Origin: Superficieibacter sp. HKU1 | Lineage (GTDB): Bacteria; Pseudomonadota; Gammaproteobacteria; Enterobacterales; Enterobacteriaceae | Length of the DNA stretch: 64,000 nt | Reading direction: 5' to 3' | Assembly: GCF_029319185.1 (NCBI RefSeq) | Contig: NZ_CP119754.1 | Span: 1,860,001 to 1,924,000 of the forward strand | Shown here: one piece after another, positions 1-8,749 of the stretch | Layout: each line of letters opens with the position of its first letter | Numbering within the stretch: position 1 is the stretch's first letter | The notes under the pieces: generated by a model | Databases searched by the model: none | What the model was told of the DNA's origin: nothing | Seen by the model: only the letters and a program-made list of their open reading frames with translations | Made by a program: the position numbers and the translations under genes

Positions 1-961
1 TCACGTTGTCACAGGTGTTGCCGGTAACCGGGTTAGATTCGCCCATACCACGTGCGGAGATCTTGTTGGACGGGATACCTTTAGAGATCAGGTAGTCAAC
101 AACAGACTGAGCACGTTTCTCGGACAGACCCTGGTTGTAAGCGTCAGAACCGATACGGTCGGTGAAGCCCAGAACCACAACGGAACCGTCTTTCGGATCC
201 AGGTTGCTCAGCTGGGTGTACATCTGATCCAGCGCCTGCTGACCTTCCGGTTTCAGGGTAGCTTTGTTGAAGTTGAACAGAACGTCAGACTTCAGAGTGA
301 AGTGTTTGGTCTGTACTTCAGGAGCCGGAGCCGGAGCCGGTGCAACTACCGGTGCAGCATCTTCCTGCTGGCCAAAGCGGTAGGAAACACCTACGCTCAG
401 CAGGCCGTTGTCCGGACGAGTACCAACGGTGTTAGCGTCGCCGATGTTGTTGGTCCACTGGTATTCCAGACGGGTAGCAACATCACGAGTAACAGCCCAC
501 TCCAGACCACCAGCAAATACCGGAGAAACGCCAGTATCGTGATCTTTGAAGGTGTCGCCGCTTACGCGAGACTGAGCTTTAGCATCTGCACGCCAAACCA
601 TACCACCCAGACGAGTATAGATGTCCAGGTCGTCAGCTACCGGGTAGCTCAGTTTGGTGGTCAGCTGGATGCCCTGTGCTTTGAAAGCACCGTTTACGTT
701 GTCGCCTTTATAAGGCATACGGCCTAACCAGTCATAACCCAGTTCGAAACCAACGTACGGGTTAACCTGGTAACCACCGAAAGCGCCAGCGCCAAGCTGG
801 TTTTCGTGGGTCGGACCATCGTTCGGGATAAAACCGGTATCATGGTACTGAGACCAGCCCAGTTTAGCACCAGTATACCAGGTTTCGTCTTTCGGAGCGG
901 CTTGCGCTACGGTAGCGAAGCCAGCCAGTGCCACTGCAATCGCGATAGCTGTCTTTTTCAT
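1..961 (-). CDS. ompA: Outer membrane protein A, 3' end cut by window edge
   Basis: Major outer-membrane porin and structural protein. The first 320 codons are present; about 30 C-terminal residues lie outside the window. A signal peptide (MKKTAIAIAVALAGFATVAQA) is followed by APKDETWYTGAKLGWSQYHD and an eight-stranded barrel domain to about residue 190. A Pro-Ala hinge (APAPAPAPE) leads into the periplasmic OmpA-like peptidoglycan-binding domain, with FNFNKATLKPEGQQALD and the typical GFTDRIGSDAYNQGLSEKRA segment. The start is the ATG whose complement is CAT at 959-961, preceded by a GAGGCG ribosome site. Extracellular loops differ from K. pneumoniae OmpA and look nearer Salmonella/Citrobacter types. 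That is from memory and only a hint of species. Confidence 0.97.
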   Translation of the reverse strand, partial: MKKTAIAIAVALAGFATVAQAAPKDETWYTGAKLGWSQYHDTGFIPNDGPTHENQLGAGAFGGYQVNPYVGFELGYDWLGRMPYKGDNVNGAFKAQGIQLTTKLSYPVADDLDIYTRLGGMVWRADAKAQSRVSGDTFKDHDTGVSPVFAGGLEWAVTRDVATRLEYQWTNNIGDANTVGTRPDNGLLSVGVSYRFGQQEDAAPVVAPAPAPAPEVQTKHFTLKSDVLFNFNKATLKPEGQQALDQMYTQLSNLDPKDGSVVVLGFTDRIGSDAYNQGLSEKRAQSVVDYLISKGIPSNKISARGMGESNPVTGNTCDNV

Positions 962-1150
962 TTTTTGCGCCTCGTTATCATCCAAAAATCGCCATGAATA
1001 TTCAATGAAACTCACGGTTAAATCCTTCACCGGGGGCGCGACTCATTAATTACATTGCCGTTATTAACGGCTTAAGACGAGCACCCCTGGCGATGTAAAG
1101 TCTACAACGTAGTTGGAAACTTACAAGTGTGAACTCTGTCAGGCATATGA
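962..1150 (-). promoter_or_regulatory. ompA 5' leader and promoter region
   Basis: This gene-free stretch upstream of ompA is transcribed leftward. It closely resembles the long structured E. coli ompA leader, including the segment reading CCAGGGGTGCTCG near the expected mRNA 5' end and GGATGATAACGAGGCGC just before the start codon. A -10-like TAGACT (about 1099-1104) and a -35-like TTGTAA (about 1121-1126) are visible on the minus strand. A CRP-like half site TCACA lies just upstream. In E. coli this leader makes the mRNA stable and is the target of the MicA small RNA. The rest, to 1313, holds only the short tail region downstream of sulA with no further gene seen. Confidence 0.5.
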
Positions 1151-1313
1151 AAAAAAAAGGTTGCTGAACATAATATGAAACATTTGTGTGTCATTTTTGG
1201 ACTGGAGACAATGCGGGAAACCGCACCAGACAAGCATTGTCGCGAAATTTGCTTGTACAATAAAAAGGTTGCCAACAAATTAAAATATTTGCCAGGAAAA
1301 ATCTTAATTGCGA

Positions 1314-1823
1314 TTAATGATACAAATTTGAGTGAATTTTTAACCCACTTGACTGTCTGCCGCTACGATGACCCCCTCGAATGGGACGCATAACGAACCC
1401 CATCGCATGACCTTCTTCTGCTGCCTGCGCCAAAAGTGAATATTCATCAGGCGTTAACTCTTCTGAAAGCCAACCAATCACTACGCTGTAGTTTCCGGTT
1501 CGTAGCGCACGGATCATAGACGCCAGCGTATTACACGGGGACATCTGGTTGATCTGCATAACTTTGGTCAGCGGGAGACCCGCAGCCTGTACCCACTCAC
1601 GCCTCAGCTTTTGCTGAGGCGTAAGCCAAAGCTGCCAGCGGGATTGTTGGCCCAGCTGTTGCAGCAGGGGCAACAGCAAAAGTTGCGTCAACATGGGCTG
1701 GTCTTCGTGGTAGACAATTTCGCTGATAAGACCCGTTGAGGATGGCTCAGTCGCAGAGTAAGCCCCGGCGGTAGACGTTGTCGAAAATGAAGAGGTACGA
1801 TTTGCATGACCTGAAGTGTACAT
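1314..1823 (-). CDS. sulA: SOS cell division inhibitor SulA
   Basis: Blocks division during the SOS response by binding FtsZ; degraded by Lon. The 169-residue length equals the E. coli protein. The central block LLLLPLLQQLGQQSRWQLWL and the segment GLPLTKVMQINQMSPC are diagnostic, and the tail SGLKIHSNLYH is the Lon/ClpYQ recognition end. An in-frame upstream ATG would give 188 residues, but that extension covers the LexA operator, so the MYTSGHANR start is chosen. The gene sits beside ompA as in E. coli and is controlled by the LexA box at 1845-1864. The N-terminal 30 residues diverge from E. coli, as is usual for this gene. Confidence 0.95.
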   Translation of the reverse strand: MYTSGHANRTSSFSTTSTAGAYSATEPSSTGLISEIVYHEDQPMLTQLLLLPLLQQLGQQSRWQLWLTPQQKLRREWVQAAGLPLTKVMQINQMSPCNTLASMIRALRTGNYSVVIGWLSEELTPDEYSLLAQAAEEGHAMGFVMRPIRGGHRSGRQSSGLKIHSNLYH

Positions 1824-1844
1824 AATCAATCCAGCCCTGTGAGT

Positions 1845-1864
1845 TACTGTATGCATATACAGTA
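1845..1864 (-). promoter_or_regulatory. LexA box (SOS operator) of sulA
   Basis: The sequence TACTGTATGCATATACAGTA is a full palindromic match to the LexA consensus (CTGT-N8-ACAG within TACTG...CAGTA). It lies 21 bases upstream of the sulA start codon, where it would overlap the promoter. Confidence 0.9.
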
Positions 1865-2040
1865 CCCCTGCTACGTACAAAGATCAACCTCATTTTCTGA
1901 AAGCGACTCGCAAATTTGAACTTCAGTTCTGCTGAACGCGAAATTCATCTTGCCGCAGGGCGTGAAGTTGCCTATGTTCCTGATTAGCGGATCCGTTAGT
2001 AAGGTTTATAGTTTATCTACATGATTTTTAAGGAATAATC

Positions 2041-2655
2041 ATGAGAAATATCTCATACAAACGGATTTATCAGTCGCAAGAATATCTTTCGCCGCTGGGA
2101 ACGGTTCGCTACCGGGCGCTGTTTGGTGGATATAGTCTGTCGATAGATAACACGGTCTTTGCGATGGTAGCTGAAGGGGATTTGTACCTGCGAGTTTGCG
2201 AGCAAAGTGCACCTTATCGGGTCAATCATCCTACCTCGTTATTGACGCTGCAGAAAAGGGGGAGGCCAGTGTTGCTAAATTATTACCGGGTCGATGATGC
2301 GCTCTGGGGTGACCGCAAAACGCTTCTGCACCTCAGTTCATTTTCACTTCAGGCCGCACAGCAGGAAAAAGTTCGTCGTGGCGGCGTCAAGAGACTGAAG
2401 GATCTGCCGAATATTACGTTTCATCTCGAAATGCTGCTGATGGAAGTGGGTATCCGTACCGAGGAAGAGCTGCGTACCCTTGGAGCTGAGCTGGCGTGGT
2501 TAAAGATAAGGGAAAAGAAACGGTATCTGTCGGTCAGACTGCTTTATGCGCTGGAGGGTGCCATTGCCGGCATGCACGAGGCCAGGCTTGGGGTGCAACG
2601 ACGCCAACAGTTGACTGACTGGTTTAATAAGTTGCCAGAGCTTAGCAATGATTAA
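2041..2655 (+). CDS. sxy: Sxy/TfoX family competence regulator
   Basis: Co-activator that works with CRP at CRP-S promoters of DNA-uptake genes. At 204 residues it is close to E. coli Sxy (209). The N-terminal TfoX domain starts SYKRIYQSQEYLSPLGTVRYRALFGGYSL; the C-terminal half contains LKDLPNITFHLEMLLMEVGI and a helix-hairpin-like segment ending EGAIAGMHEARL. It is divergent from sulA, as in E. coli. The 217-base gap upstream holds the sulA operator and an A/T-rich stretch; the ATG follows AAGGAATAATC. E. coli sxy is autoregulated through a CRP-S site, but no convincing match could be picked here by eye. Confidence 0.9.
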   Translation: MRNISYKRIYQSQEYLSPLGTVRYRALFGGYSLSIDNTVFAMVAEGDLYLRVCEQSAPYRVNHPTSLLTLQKRGRPVLLNYYRVDDALWGDRKTLLHLSSFSLQAAQQEKVRRGGVKRLKDLPNITFHLEMLLMEVGIRTEEELRTLGAELAWLKIREKKRYLSVRLLYALEGAIAGMHEARLGVQRRQQLTDWFNKLPELSND

Positions 2656-2853
2656 CCCGACGCCTGGACTGGGTTGAAGCAATGACCGGCAACCCTTACG
2701 GGCGGCATGCCTTAAAGGTGCCGTCCGTAAAGTTACCAGCACGTTTATTAATACGGTGAATTAACAGGGTTATGTATGTGTTCAGGTTTAGCGGCTGGTT
2801 ATATTAAGCGCGGTCACGCGCCTGACCGATAAACATCAGGCGCGGATCGACGA

Positions 2854-4989
2854 CTATCTGGAAGGTGCCGTAACCCGTTGCTGCAAGCGATTAATCTCAG
2901 GCAGTAACGCTATCAGCAACCCAATCTGTTGCAGAACCAGCGGCTCGGTGCTGCGGGTATGAGGCTCCAGATGGTGAATACGCCGGGTGAGCTCGTCCAG
3001 CGCCTCACGCACGCGAGGTTCATCGTCCGGCGCATGGTGAAAGGCGTCGTCAACGTAACACACTGCATCATCCAGTAGCGCCAGCACTTCGTCGCTGCTT
3101 AACTTCTCGCGGTGCGCGCCCAGCGCCGAAATATAGCTGGTAAAGGTATGATTCAGGCACAGCAGCCGAAAGGCATTTTCCCGCATCTGAGCGGAGGCGT
3201 CGGGCTCGGTAGACATATTCGACACCACCGACGCCAGTTCTGCGTTACGGTTGTAAGCGTCACGGCGCGCAATGCGGTACGCCAGACGGTTATCACGGCC
3301 CTGATGATACTGCTCAAGAATGGCGTCAAGATAGCGACAGTTAGCGTTAATCGACTGCTCCAGCACGCGCGGCAGATTACGAAACCGCCAGTCCGGCCAG
3401 ATAAAGCTCACCGCCGCCCAGGCGATAGCACAGCCAATAAGGGTGTCAAAAATGCGCGGCAGGGCGACCTCAAATCCTTCACCGAGCAGGTTAAAGCACA
3501 GCAGGACCAGCAGAGTAATAAACATTGTCGCATGCGCATACTGTACATTTCGAAAGGCGAAAAACAGGACGCCGGTCAGCACGATCAGAATCAGTTGTCC
3601 CTCAATCGACGGCACGAAAAACAGCACCGGCAGGCCAATCGCCACGCCAATGATGGTGCCGATGACCCGCAGTGCCAGCCGGTGACGCGTGGCATTATAG
3701 TTTGGCTGGCAGACGAACAGGCTGGTCAATAAGATCCAGTAGCCATGATGCAGTCCGGTAAACTGAATAAATGCATACCCGACACACAGCACCAGCGACA
3801 TGCGTACGGCATGGCGGAATAGCGCGGATTCTGGCGTGAAGTTGCGGGCTAGTCGCGTGCGAATATCGCTAAAACCATGTAGCCGATCGTCGGCCAGCAG
3901 ATTTTCGGTTTCATTGTGGGATTGTTGCTGCGACTGTCCGGATTCAATGGTCGCCAGCTGGGCATCAATGGCCCGCAGGTTATTAAGCAGAAAGCCCAGC
4001 GCCTTAACCCGATCGTCCGGGACGCCCGAGGCGCGTACCCGATCCAGGGCGGCATCAAGATGGACAAACGCTTTTTCGAAGCGCGGATCGTGCTGCCACG
4101 GCGTGCGAAGGCGAATAGCCTGGGCAAGATGCTGGCAAGCCTGCGCCTGCATCGACAGCAGCCGCTGAAAACGAAACATCACATCGCTGTAGCGAAAACT
4201 GTCGCGCAGCGTCTGGTACTGAATGTGTGAGGAACTGGCGCGCTCGTGAATGTCCTGAGCGACGAAATAATAGTGCAGCGTCTGCCGCGTGCCGCGCTGT
4301 CCCCGGTCGCCACGCAGGCGCGTCAGCAGTGAGGCTTTGGTTTGATTTAAGGTCGCGACCAGTTGCCCGTTTGCCAGCGCCAGATCGTACATCGGGGCCT
4401 GGCTTTCTTCTTCAATATCCGGATCGAACAGCCGGGATTTCAGCTCCAGATAGTGGGCTAACTGCTCGTAACTGCGGGCGAGATTATCCTGTAGCGGCCT
4501 GATGGGGAAAATCAGGTGGCCGCTGAGCGTTAACAGGTTATACCAGACGGCTCCCGCCAGCAGCAGCAGCGGTTGCTGATACCAGTGGTCATACAGCGAC
4601 ACGCCAAGCATGGTATAGATGGCAATCAATAGCGCGCCAAAGGCAATAGTGGCGTAGCGCTGCCCCAATCCGCCCAACAGAATAAAACTGCTGGTGGAGA
4701 TGGTCAGGCCAATCGCAAACAGCCACGGCCAGTCGAATAACAGTTCCACTGAGGCTGAGGCAATAAAAAAGCTCACCAAAGTAATCGCCAGATTGCGCAG
4801 TCGTCCGGTAAGCCGATCGTCAAGGTCAGCCAGCGCCGCGGCCACCACGCCCAGCGTCAGGGGAATGGTCAGTTTTACTTCTCCCAACCACCAGGGCAGA
4901 GCGGCGGTGCCGCACAGGGCGATGAAGATCCTGACGTTATAAAGCCAGACGCTGTTGCCGGTAAAACGGCGGATCAGAGGGCTGAGCAT
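2854..4989 (-). CDS. yccS: YccS/YhfK family inner-membrane protein (FUSC-like)
   Basis: Predicted inner-membrane transporter of the fusaric acid resistance/aromatic acid exporter superfamily; substrate unknown. The 711 residues hold two hydrophobic blocks: an N-terminal cluster (ALCGTAALPWWLGE, LTISTSSFILLGGLGQ, GALLIAIYTMLG) and a second cluster around residues 400-520 (LVLCVGYAFIQFTG, YWILLTSLFVCQPNYNATRHR, the last being a family signature). Each is followed by a cytosolic helical region. The start is set at MLSPLIRR by homology with E. coli. An in-frame TTG 17 codons upstream, behind GGGAGAG, is an alternative. Downstream neighbour yccF of E. coli is absent between this gene and helD. Confidence 0.9.
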   Translation of the reverse strand: MLSPLIRRFTGNSVWLYNVRIFIALCGTAALPWWLGEVKLTIPLTLGVVAAALADLDDRLTGRLRNLAITLVSFFIASASVELLFDWPWLFAIGLTISTSSFILLGGLGQRYATIAFGALLIAIYTMLGVSLYDHWYQQPLLLLAGAVWYNLLTLSGHLIFPIRPLQDNLARSYEQLAHYLELKSRLFDPDIEEESQAPMYDLALANGQLVATLNQTKASLLTRLRGDRGQRGTRQTLHYYFVAQDIHERASSSHIQYQTLRDSFRYSDVMFRFQRLLSMQAQACQHLAQAIRLRTPWQHDPRFEKAFVHLDAALDRVRASGVPDDRVKALGFLLNNLRAIDAQLATIESGQSQQQSHNETENLLADDRLHGFSDIRTRLARNFTPESALFRHAVRMSLVLCVGYAFIQFTGLHHGYWILLTSLFVCQPNYNATRHRLALRVIGTIIGVAIGLPVLFFVPSIEGQLILIVLTGVLFFAFRNVQYAHATMFITLLVLLCFNLLGEGFEVALPRIFDTLIGCAIAWAAVSFIWPDWRFRNLPRVLEQSINANCRYLDAILEQYHQGRDNRLAYRIARRDAYNRNAELASVVSNMSTEPDASAQMRENAFRLLCLNHTFTSYISALGAHREKLSSDEVLALLDDAVCYVDDAFHHAPDDEPRVREALDELTRRIHHLEPHTRSTEPLVLQQIGLLIALLPEINRLQQRVTAPSR

Positions 4990-5211
4990 AGCGTTAGCGA
5001 TCCTGTGCTGAAAGCGAGCTTGCAGGCCAAAGGAGGGCAACTAAAGACTCTCCCGGAACAAAATTGAGGATATTCAGGACGGTGCACATACAGCCTCAGT
5101 AAAACTATGGGAATAATCGTTCCCGATGATTGTAACGTTTTTTTGGCTGGAGCACCCGGTATCTGACGGTTAAACTGGGTGACAACAGGTATTGTCAGGG
5201 TCGAACGTCAC

Positions 5212-7266
5212 ATGGAACTGAAAGCCACATCGCTGGGCAAACGCATGGCGCAGCATCCTTATGATCGGGTGGAAATTCTGCACGCCGGGGTGAAAGTCTC
5301 AGGCGAGCGTCACGAATATCTTATTCCTTTCAATCAGTTAATCTCAGTTCACTGTAAACGCGGTCTGGTCTGGGGTGAGCTGGAATTTGTGCTGCCGGAA
5401 GATAAAGTAGTGCGCCTGCACGGCACCGAGTGGAGCGAAACACAACGCTTCCACAGCCATCTGCTTTCCCTGTGGGACGCGTGGAGCGCGCAGATGAGCG
5501 AGATTGCTGCTCAGGTGCTTAACGCGCAATTAGATGAAATTGCCCGCCGCAGCGGTGAAAGCAAATGGCTGACGCGTCAGCAGACGCAGGGGCTTCAGCA
5601 GCAGATCCGTAACGCGCTTGATGCCCTTCCGGTGCCCACCAGCCGCCTCGATAGCTTTGATAACTGCCGTGAGCCGTGGCGGCAATGTCAGGCGTGGCTG
5701 AAAGACAGTGAAAACTGCCGTCTGGCGCATAACCAGACCTTCACCGATACCATGCTCAGCCAGTATGCAGAATTCTTTGAGCAGGTTGAAAGCTCTCCGC
5801 TGAATCCGGCGCAGGCGCGGGCGGTGGTGAATGGTGAAAACTCATTACTGGTACTGGCCGGAGCGGGGAGCGGTAAAACCTCGGTGCTGGTAGCGCGGGC
5901 GGGCTGGCTGCTGGCGCGCGGTGACGCCGCGGCGGAGCAAATTCTGCTGCTGGCGTTTGGTCGTAAGGCCGCTGAAGAGATGGATGAGCGCATCCGCGAA
6001 CGGCTGCATACCGAAGACATTTCCGCGCGCACGTTTCATTCCCTGGCGCTGCACATTATCCGCCAGGGAAGCAAAAAGGCGCCGGAAGTCAGCAAACTTG
6101 AGAACGATGCTACTGCACGGCAGAAATTGCTTACCGATGCCTGGCAGCAGCAGTGTCAGGAGAAAAAAGCGCAGGCTAAGGGCTGGCGGCAGTGGCTGGA
6201 AGAGGAGATGGACTGGAAACTTCCGGAAGGCAGCTTCTGGAATGACAAAAGCGTACTGCGTCGCATGGGCAGCCGCCTCGATCGCTGGGTAAGCCTGATG
6301 CGCATGCACGGCGGCGCACAGGCAGACATGATCGCTTCCGCGCCGGAAGAGGTGCGCGAGCTGTTTGGCCGCCGCATTAAGCTGATGGCCCCGTTGCTGA
6401 AAGCGTGGAAGACAGCGCTGAAAGCAGAGAACGCAGTGGATTTCTCGGGGCTGATCCACCAGGCCATCAACATCCTGGAAAAAGGGCGTTTCGTTAGCCC
6501 GTGGAAGCACATCCTGGTCGATGAGTTTCAGGATATCTCGCCGCAGCGCGCTGCATTGCTGGCGGCATTGCGCAAGCAAAACTCGCAAACGACGCTGTTT
6601 GCAGTCGGTGACGACTGGCAGGCTATCTATCGTTTCAGCGGTGCGCAAATGACCTTAACTACCGCCTTTAATCACCACTTCGGTGAAGGGGATCGCTGCG
6701 CGCTGGATACCACTTATCGCTTTAACGGACGTATCGGTGAGGTTGCCAACCGTTTTATCCAGCAAAACCCGCACCAGCTAAAAAAACCGCTTAACAGCCT
6801 GAAGACGGGCGATAAAAAAGCCGTCACGTTAATGGCGGAGGAGCAGCTTGATGCGCTGCTGGACAAGCTCAGCGGCTATGCCACACCGCAAGAGCGGATC
6901 CTGCTGCTGGCACGCTATCATCATCTGAAACCAGCGGTTCTTGAAAAGGCAGCTACCCGCTGGCCGAACCTGAATCTGGCATTTATGACTATTCATGCCA
7001 GCAAAGGCCAACAGGCAGATTACGTGATTATTCTCGGGCTTGAAGAGGGGCAGGAGGGGTTTCCGGCACCCGCTCGCGAGTCGGTGATGGAGCAGGCGCT
7101 GCTTCCTCAGCCAGAGGATTACCCTGATGCAGAAGAGCGTCGTCTGCTGTACGTGGCGATTACCCGGGCACGGCAGCGCGTCTGGTTACTTTTCAATAAA
7201 GACCGGCCGTCCAGCTTTGTTGAGACATTAAAGCAGCTTGACGTACCGGTCGCGCGAAAACCCTGA
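5212..7266 (+). CDS. helD: DNA helicase IV
   Basis: ATP-dependent 3'-5' helicase of superfamily 1 (UvrD/Rep type), involved in RecF-pathway recombination in E. coli. The 684 residues exactly match the E. coli length. The N-terminal segment MELKATSLGKRMAQHPYDR is followed by Walker A LAGAGSGKTS near residue 216, motif Ia LLLAFGRKAAEEM, Walker B LVDEFQDISPQ near residue 436, motif III GDDWQAIYRFSGA, motif V TIHASKGQQADYVII and motif VI LLYVAITRARQRVW. An upstream non-ATG start is possible but the ATG at 5212 gives the family length. It converges with mgsA, the stops being only four bases apart. Confidence 0.95.
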   Translation: MELKATSLGKRMAQHPYDRVEILHAGVKVSGERHEYLIPFNQLISVHCKRGLVWGELEFVLPEDKVVRLHGTEWSETQRFHSHLLSLWDAWSAQMSEIAAQVLNAQLDEIARRSGESKWLTRQQTQGLQQQIRNALDALPVPTSRLDSFDNCREPWRQCQAWLKDSENCRLAHNQTFTDTMLSQYAEFFEQVESSPLNPAQARAVVNGENSLLVLAGAGSGKTSVLVARAGWLLARGDAAAEQILLLAFGRKAAEEMDERIRERLHTEDISARTFHSLALHIIRQGSKKAPEVSKLENDATARQKLLTDAWQQQCQEKKAQAKGWRQWLEEEMDWKLPEGSFWNDKSVLRRMGSRLDRWVSLMRMHGGAQADMIASAPEEVRELFGRRIKLMAPLLKAWKTALKAENAVDFSGLIHQAINILEKGRFVSPWKHILVDEFQDISPQRAALLAALRKQNSQTTLFAVGDDWQAIYRFSGAQMTLTTAFNHHFGEGDRCALDTTYRFNGRIGEVANRFIQQNPHQLKKPLNSLKTGDKKAVTLMAEEQLDALLDKLSGYATPQERILLLARYHHLKPAVLEKAATRWPNLNLAFMTIHASKGQQADYVIILGLEEGQEGFPAPARESVMEQALLPQPEDYPDAEERRLLYVAITRARQRVWLLFNKDRPSSFVETLKQLDVPVARKP

Positions 7267-7270
7267 GGGC

Positions 7271-7729
7271 TTACTGCAGGCGTTCGGCAAGATAGCGTTG
7301 ATAATCGGGGATCAGAATATCAATGCTGTCGTTAAACTGCGGCGACTGAATAATAAAGTCGGCGGTCGAAACATTGGTCGCCACCGGAATATTCCAGACC
7401 GTTGCCAGGCGCAGCAGCGCCTTTACGTCCGGATCGTGCGGTACGGCGTTTAGCGGGTCCCAGAGAAAAATCAGCACGTCAATTTTGCCTTCAGCAATCA
7501 TCGCCCCGACCTGCTGATCGCCGCCCATCGGGCCGCTGAGCATGGCATTAACGTCAAGCCCGGTTGCCCGCTGGATCAGATTGCCCGTCGTCCCGGTGGC
7601 ATATAAAACGTGCTGTGCCAGCAGAGGCTGGTGGCGCTGCACCCATTTCATCAGTGTGGTTTTGCAATGATCGTGGGCCACCAGCGCAATATGCTTACGC
7701 GGCGGGAGAGAGCGTGTTGTGAGTTCCAT
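7271..7729 (-). CDS. mgsA: Methylglyoxal synthase
   Basis: Converts dihydroxyacetone phosphate to methylglyoxal and phosphate, a bypass that relieves sugar-phosphate stress. It is 152 residues, equal to E. coli. Signature segments are KHIALVAHDHCK, ATGTTGNLI, SGPMGGDQQVG (catalytic Asp), WDPLNAVPHDPDVKALLR (active-site His) and NVSTADFIIQSP. The start at MELTTRSLPPRKH is chosen over an upstream in-frame start because it matches the family length. In E. coli yccT (csgI) follows divergently; here the 176 bases to yccU contain no gene. Confidence 0.95.
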   Translation of the reverse strand: MELTTRSLPPRKHIALVAHDHCKTTLMKWVQRHQPLLAQHVLYATGTTGNLIQRATGLDVNAMLSGPMGGDQQVGAMIAEGKIDVLIFLWDPLNAVPHDPDVKALLRLATVWNIPVATNVSTADFIIQSPQFNDSIDILIPDYQRYLAERLQ

Positions 7730-7905
7730 GGTAAATATCCGTAGTGTAATTTGCTTACAGAGTACTGAAAGTGATTGCGGCTGCAAGCCACACCGTTAAA
7801 AAATGTGAATTATTCGAGAGAGCGATTTTCAGACGTCTCCCTGGGGGTTTTGTAGTGGGTCTGCCAGGATTATCGTACACTGGCTGAAACTGCCCGGAGG
7901 ATAAG

Positions 7906-8319
7906 ATGAAAGAGCACGATATTGCAGGCATTCTGACGTCGACACGCACCATTGCGCTGGTGGGCGCGAGCGATAAACCTGACCGACCCAGCTATCGGGT
8001 CATGAAGTATTTACTGGATCAGGGTTATCACGTGATCCCGGTATCGCCGAAAGTGGCGGGAAATACGCTTCTGGGACAGAAAGGCTATGCGACACTGGCC
8101 GACGTGCCGGAAAAAATCGATATGGTCGATGTTTTCCGTAATTCAGAAGCCGCATGGGGCGTGGCCCAGGACGCGATAGCCGTTGGCGCTAAAACCCTGT
8201 GGCTACAGTTAGGGGTGATTAACGAGCAGGCGGCGGTGCTGGCGCGCGATGCCGGTCTGAACGTGGTGATGGATCGCTGCCCGGCGATTGAGATCCCCCG
8301 TCTGGGCCTGGCGAAATAA
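7906..8319 (+). CDS. yccU: CoA-binding protein YccU
   Basis: Small soluble CoA-binding domain protein of unknown role. Its 137 residues match E. coli YccU. A Rossmann-like fold is indicated by TIALVGASDKPDRPSYRVMKYLLDQGY near the N-terminus, then VIPVSPKVAG and the C-terminal GLNVVMDRCPAIEIPRL that is typical of the family. A strong ribosome site GGAGGATAAG precedes the ATG. A nested hairpin terminator follows three bases after the stop and is shared with convergent hspQ. Confidence 0.9.
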   Translation: MKEHDIAGILTSTRTIALVGASDKPDRPSYRVMKYLLDQGYHVIPVSPKVAGNTLLGQKGYATLADVPEKIDMVDVFRNSEAAWGVAQDAIAVGAKTLWLQLGVINEQAAVLARDAGLNVVMDRCPAIEIPRLGLAK

Positions 8320-8321
8320 GT

Positions 8322-8358
8322 AAAAAGCCCGCAGCGGTGACAACCGCGCGGGCTTTTT
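8322..8358. terminator. Bidirectional terminator between yccU and hspQ
   Basis: Outer stem AAAAAGCCCGC (8322-8332) pairs perfectly with GCGGGCTTTTT (8348-8358). An inner GCGGT/ACCGC stem extends it, and A and T tracts on either side let it work in both directions. Confidence 0.85.
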
Positions 8359-8370
8359 CATATCCGGAGT

Positions 8371-8688
8371 TTAGTGGCAAAGTCGGGGCGACTGAAGCTG
8401 GCGACGGATGGTACGGGACAATTCGTCCATCGAAGGCTGTTCCGGGTGCTCTTCCAGCATCTCACTGCTAAGCTGCGCTTCGGCAAGATAGGTATGCACG
8501 GGCTGGCCGCTGTCGTCTTCCATTACCACATGGTACCAGGGCGCGGCGCGAAGCTCGTCATTAACCGCAAGTTCTTCGGGGGCTGGCTCTTCAAGAGAAT
8601 ACTCAGCGTCGACATCCACAATAACGCCCAGATAGCCCAGCAGGGTGTGGCGCACCTGCTGACCAATGCCATATTTGCTGGCAATCAT
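8371..8688 (-). CDS. hspQ: Heat shock protein HspQ
   Basis: Hemimethylated-DNA-binding/YccV-like protein. In E. coli it is sigma32-induced, affects DnaA stability and is an adaptor-like specificity factor for Lon. It has 105 residues as in E. coli, with IASKYGIGQQVRHTLLGYLG at the N-terminus and LRAAPWYHVVMEDD in the core (the YccV signature). The ATG at 8688 sits five bases after GGAGG; a GTG two codons upstream overlaps that site and is disfavoured. A good sigma32-type promoter lies at 8722-8749. Confidence 0.93.
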   Translation of the reverse strand: MIASKYGIGQQVRHTLLGYLGVIVDVDAEYSLEEPAPEELAVNDELRAAPWYHVVMEDDSGQPVHTYLAEAQLSSEMLEEHPEQPSMDELSRTIRRQLQSPRLCH

Positions 8689-8721
8689 TGTCACCTCCAG
8701 GGGAAAATTGCTCTACAGGTT

Positions 8722-8749
8722 ATGTGGGGCAAAATTTCCCTTTTTCAAG
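8722..8749 (-). promoter_or_regulatory. Heat-shock (sigma32) promoter of hspQ
   Basis: On the minus strand CTTGAAA (8743-8749) is followed after 13 bases by CCCCACAT (8722-8729). This matches the sigma32 consensus CTTGAAA-N11-16-CCCCATnT with one mismatch. The -35 abuts the rlmI stop codon, so hspQ is separately heat-inducible although rlmI reads the same way. Confidence 0.75.

Noticed and set aside
1175..1393. Short plus-strand frame between ompA and sulA
   Set aside because: No ribosome site, runs into the sulA 3' end on the other strand, and resembles no known protein.
1890..1916. CRP-S-like dyad upstream of sxy (GAAAGCGACTCGCAAAT)
   Set aside because: Only the right half (TCGCA) fits; the left half does not match TGCGA, so it was not called.
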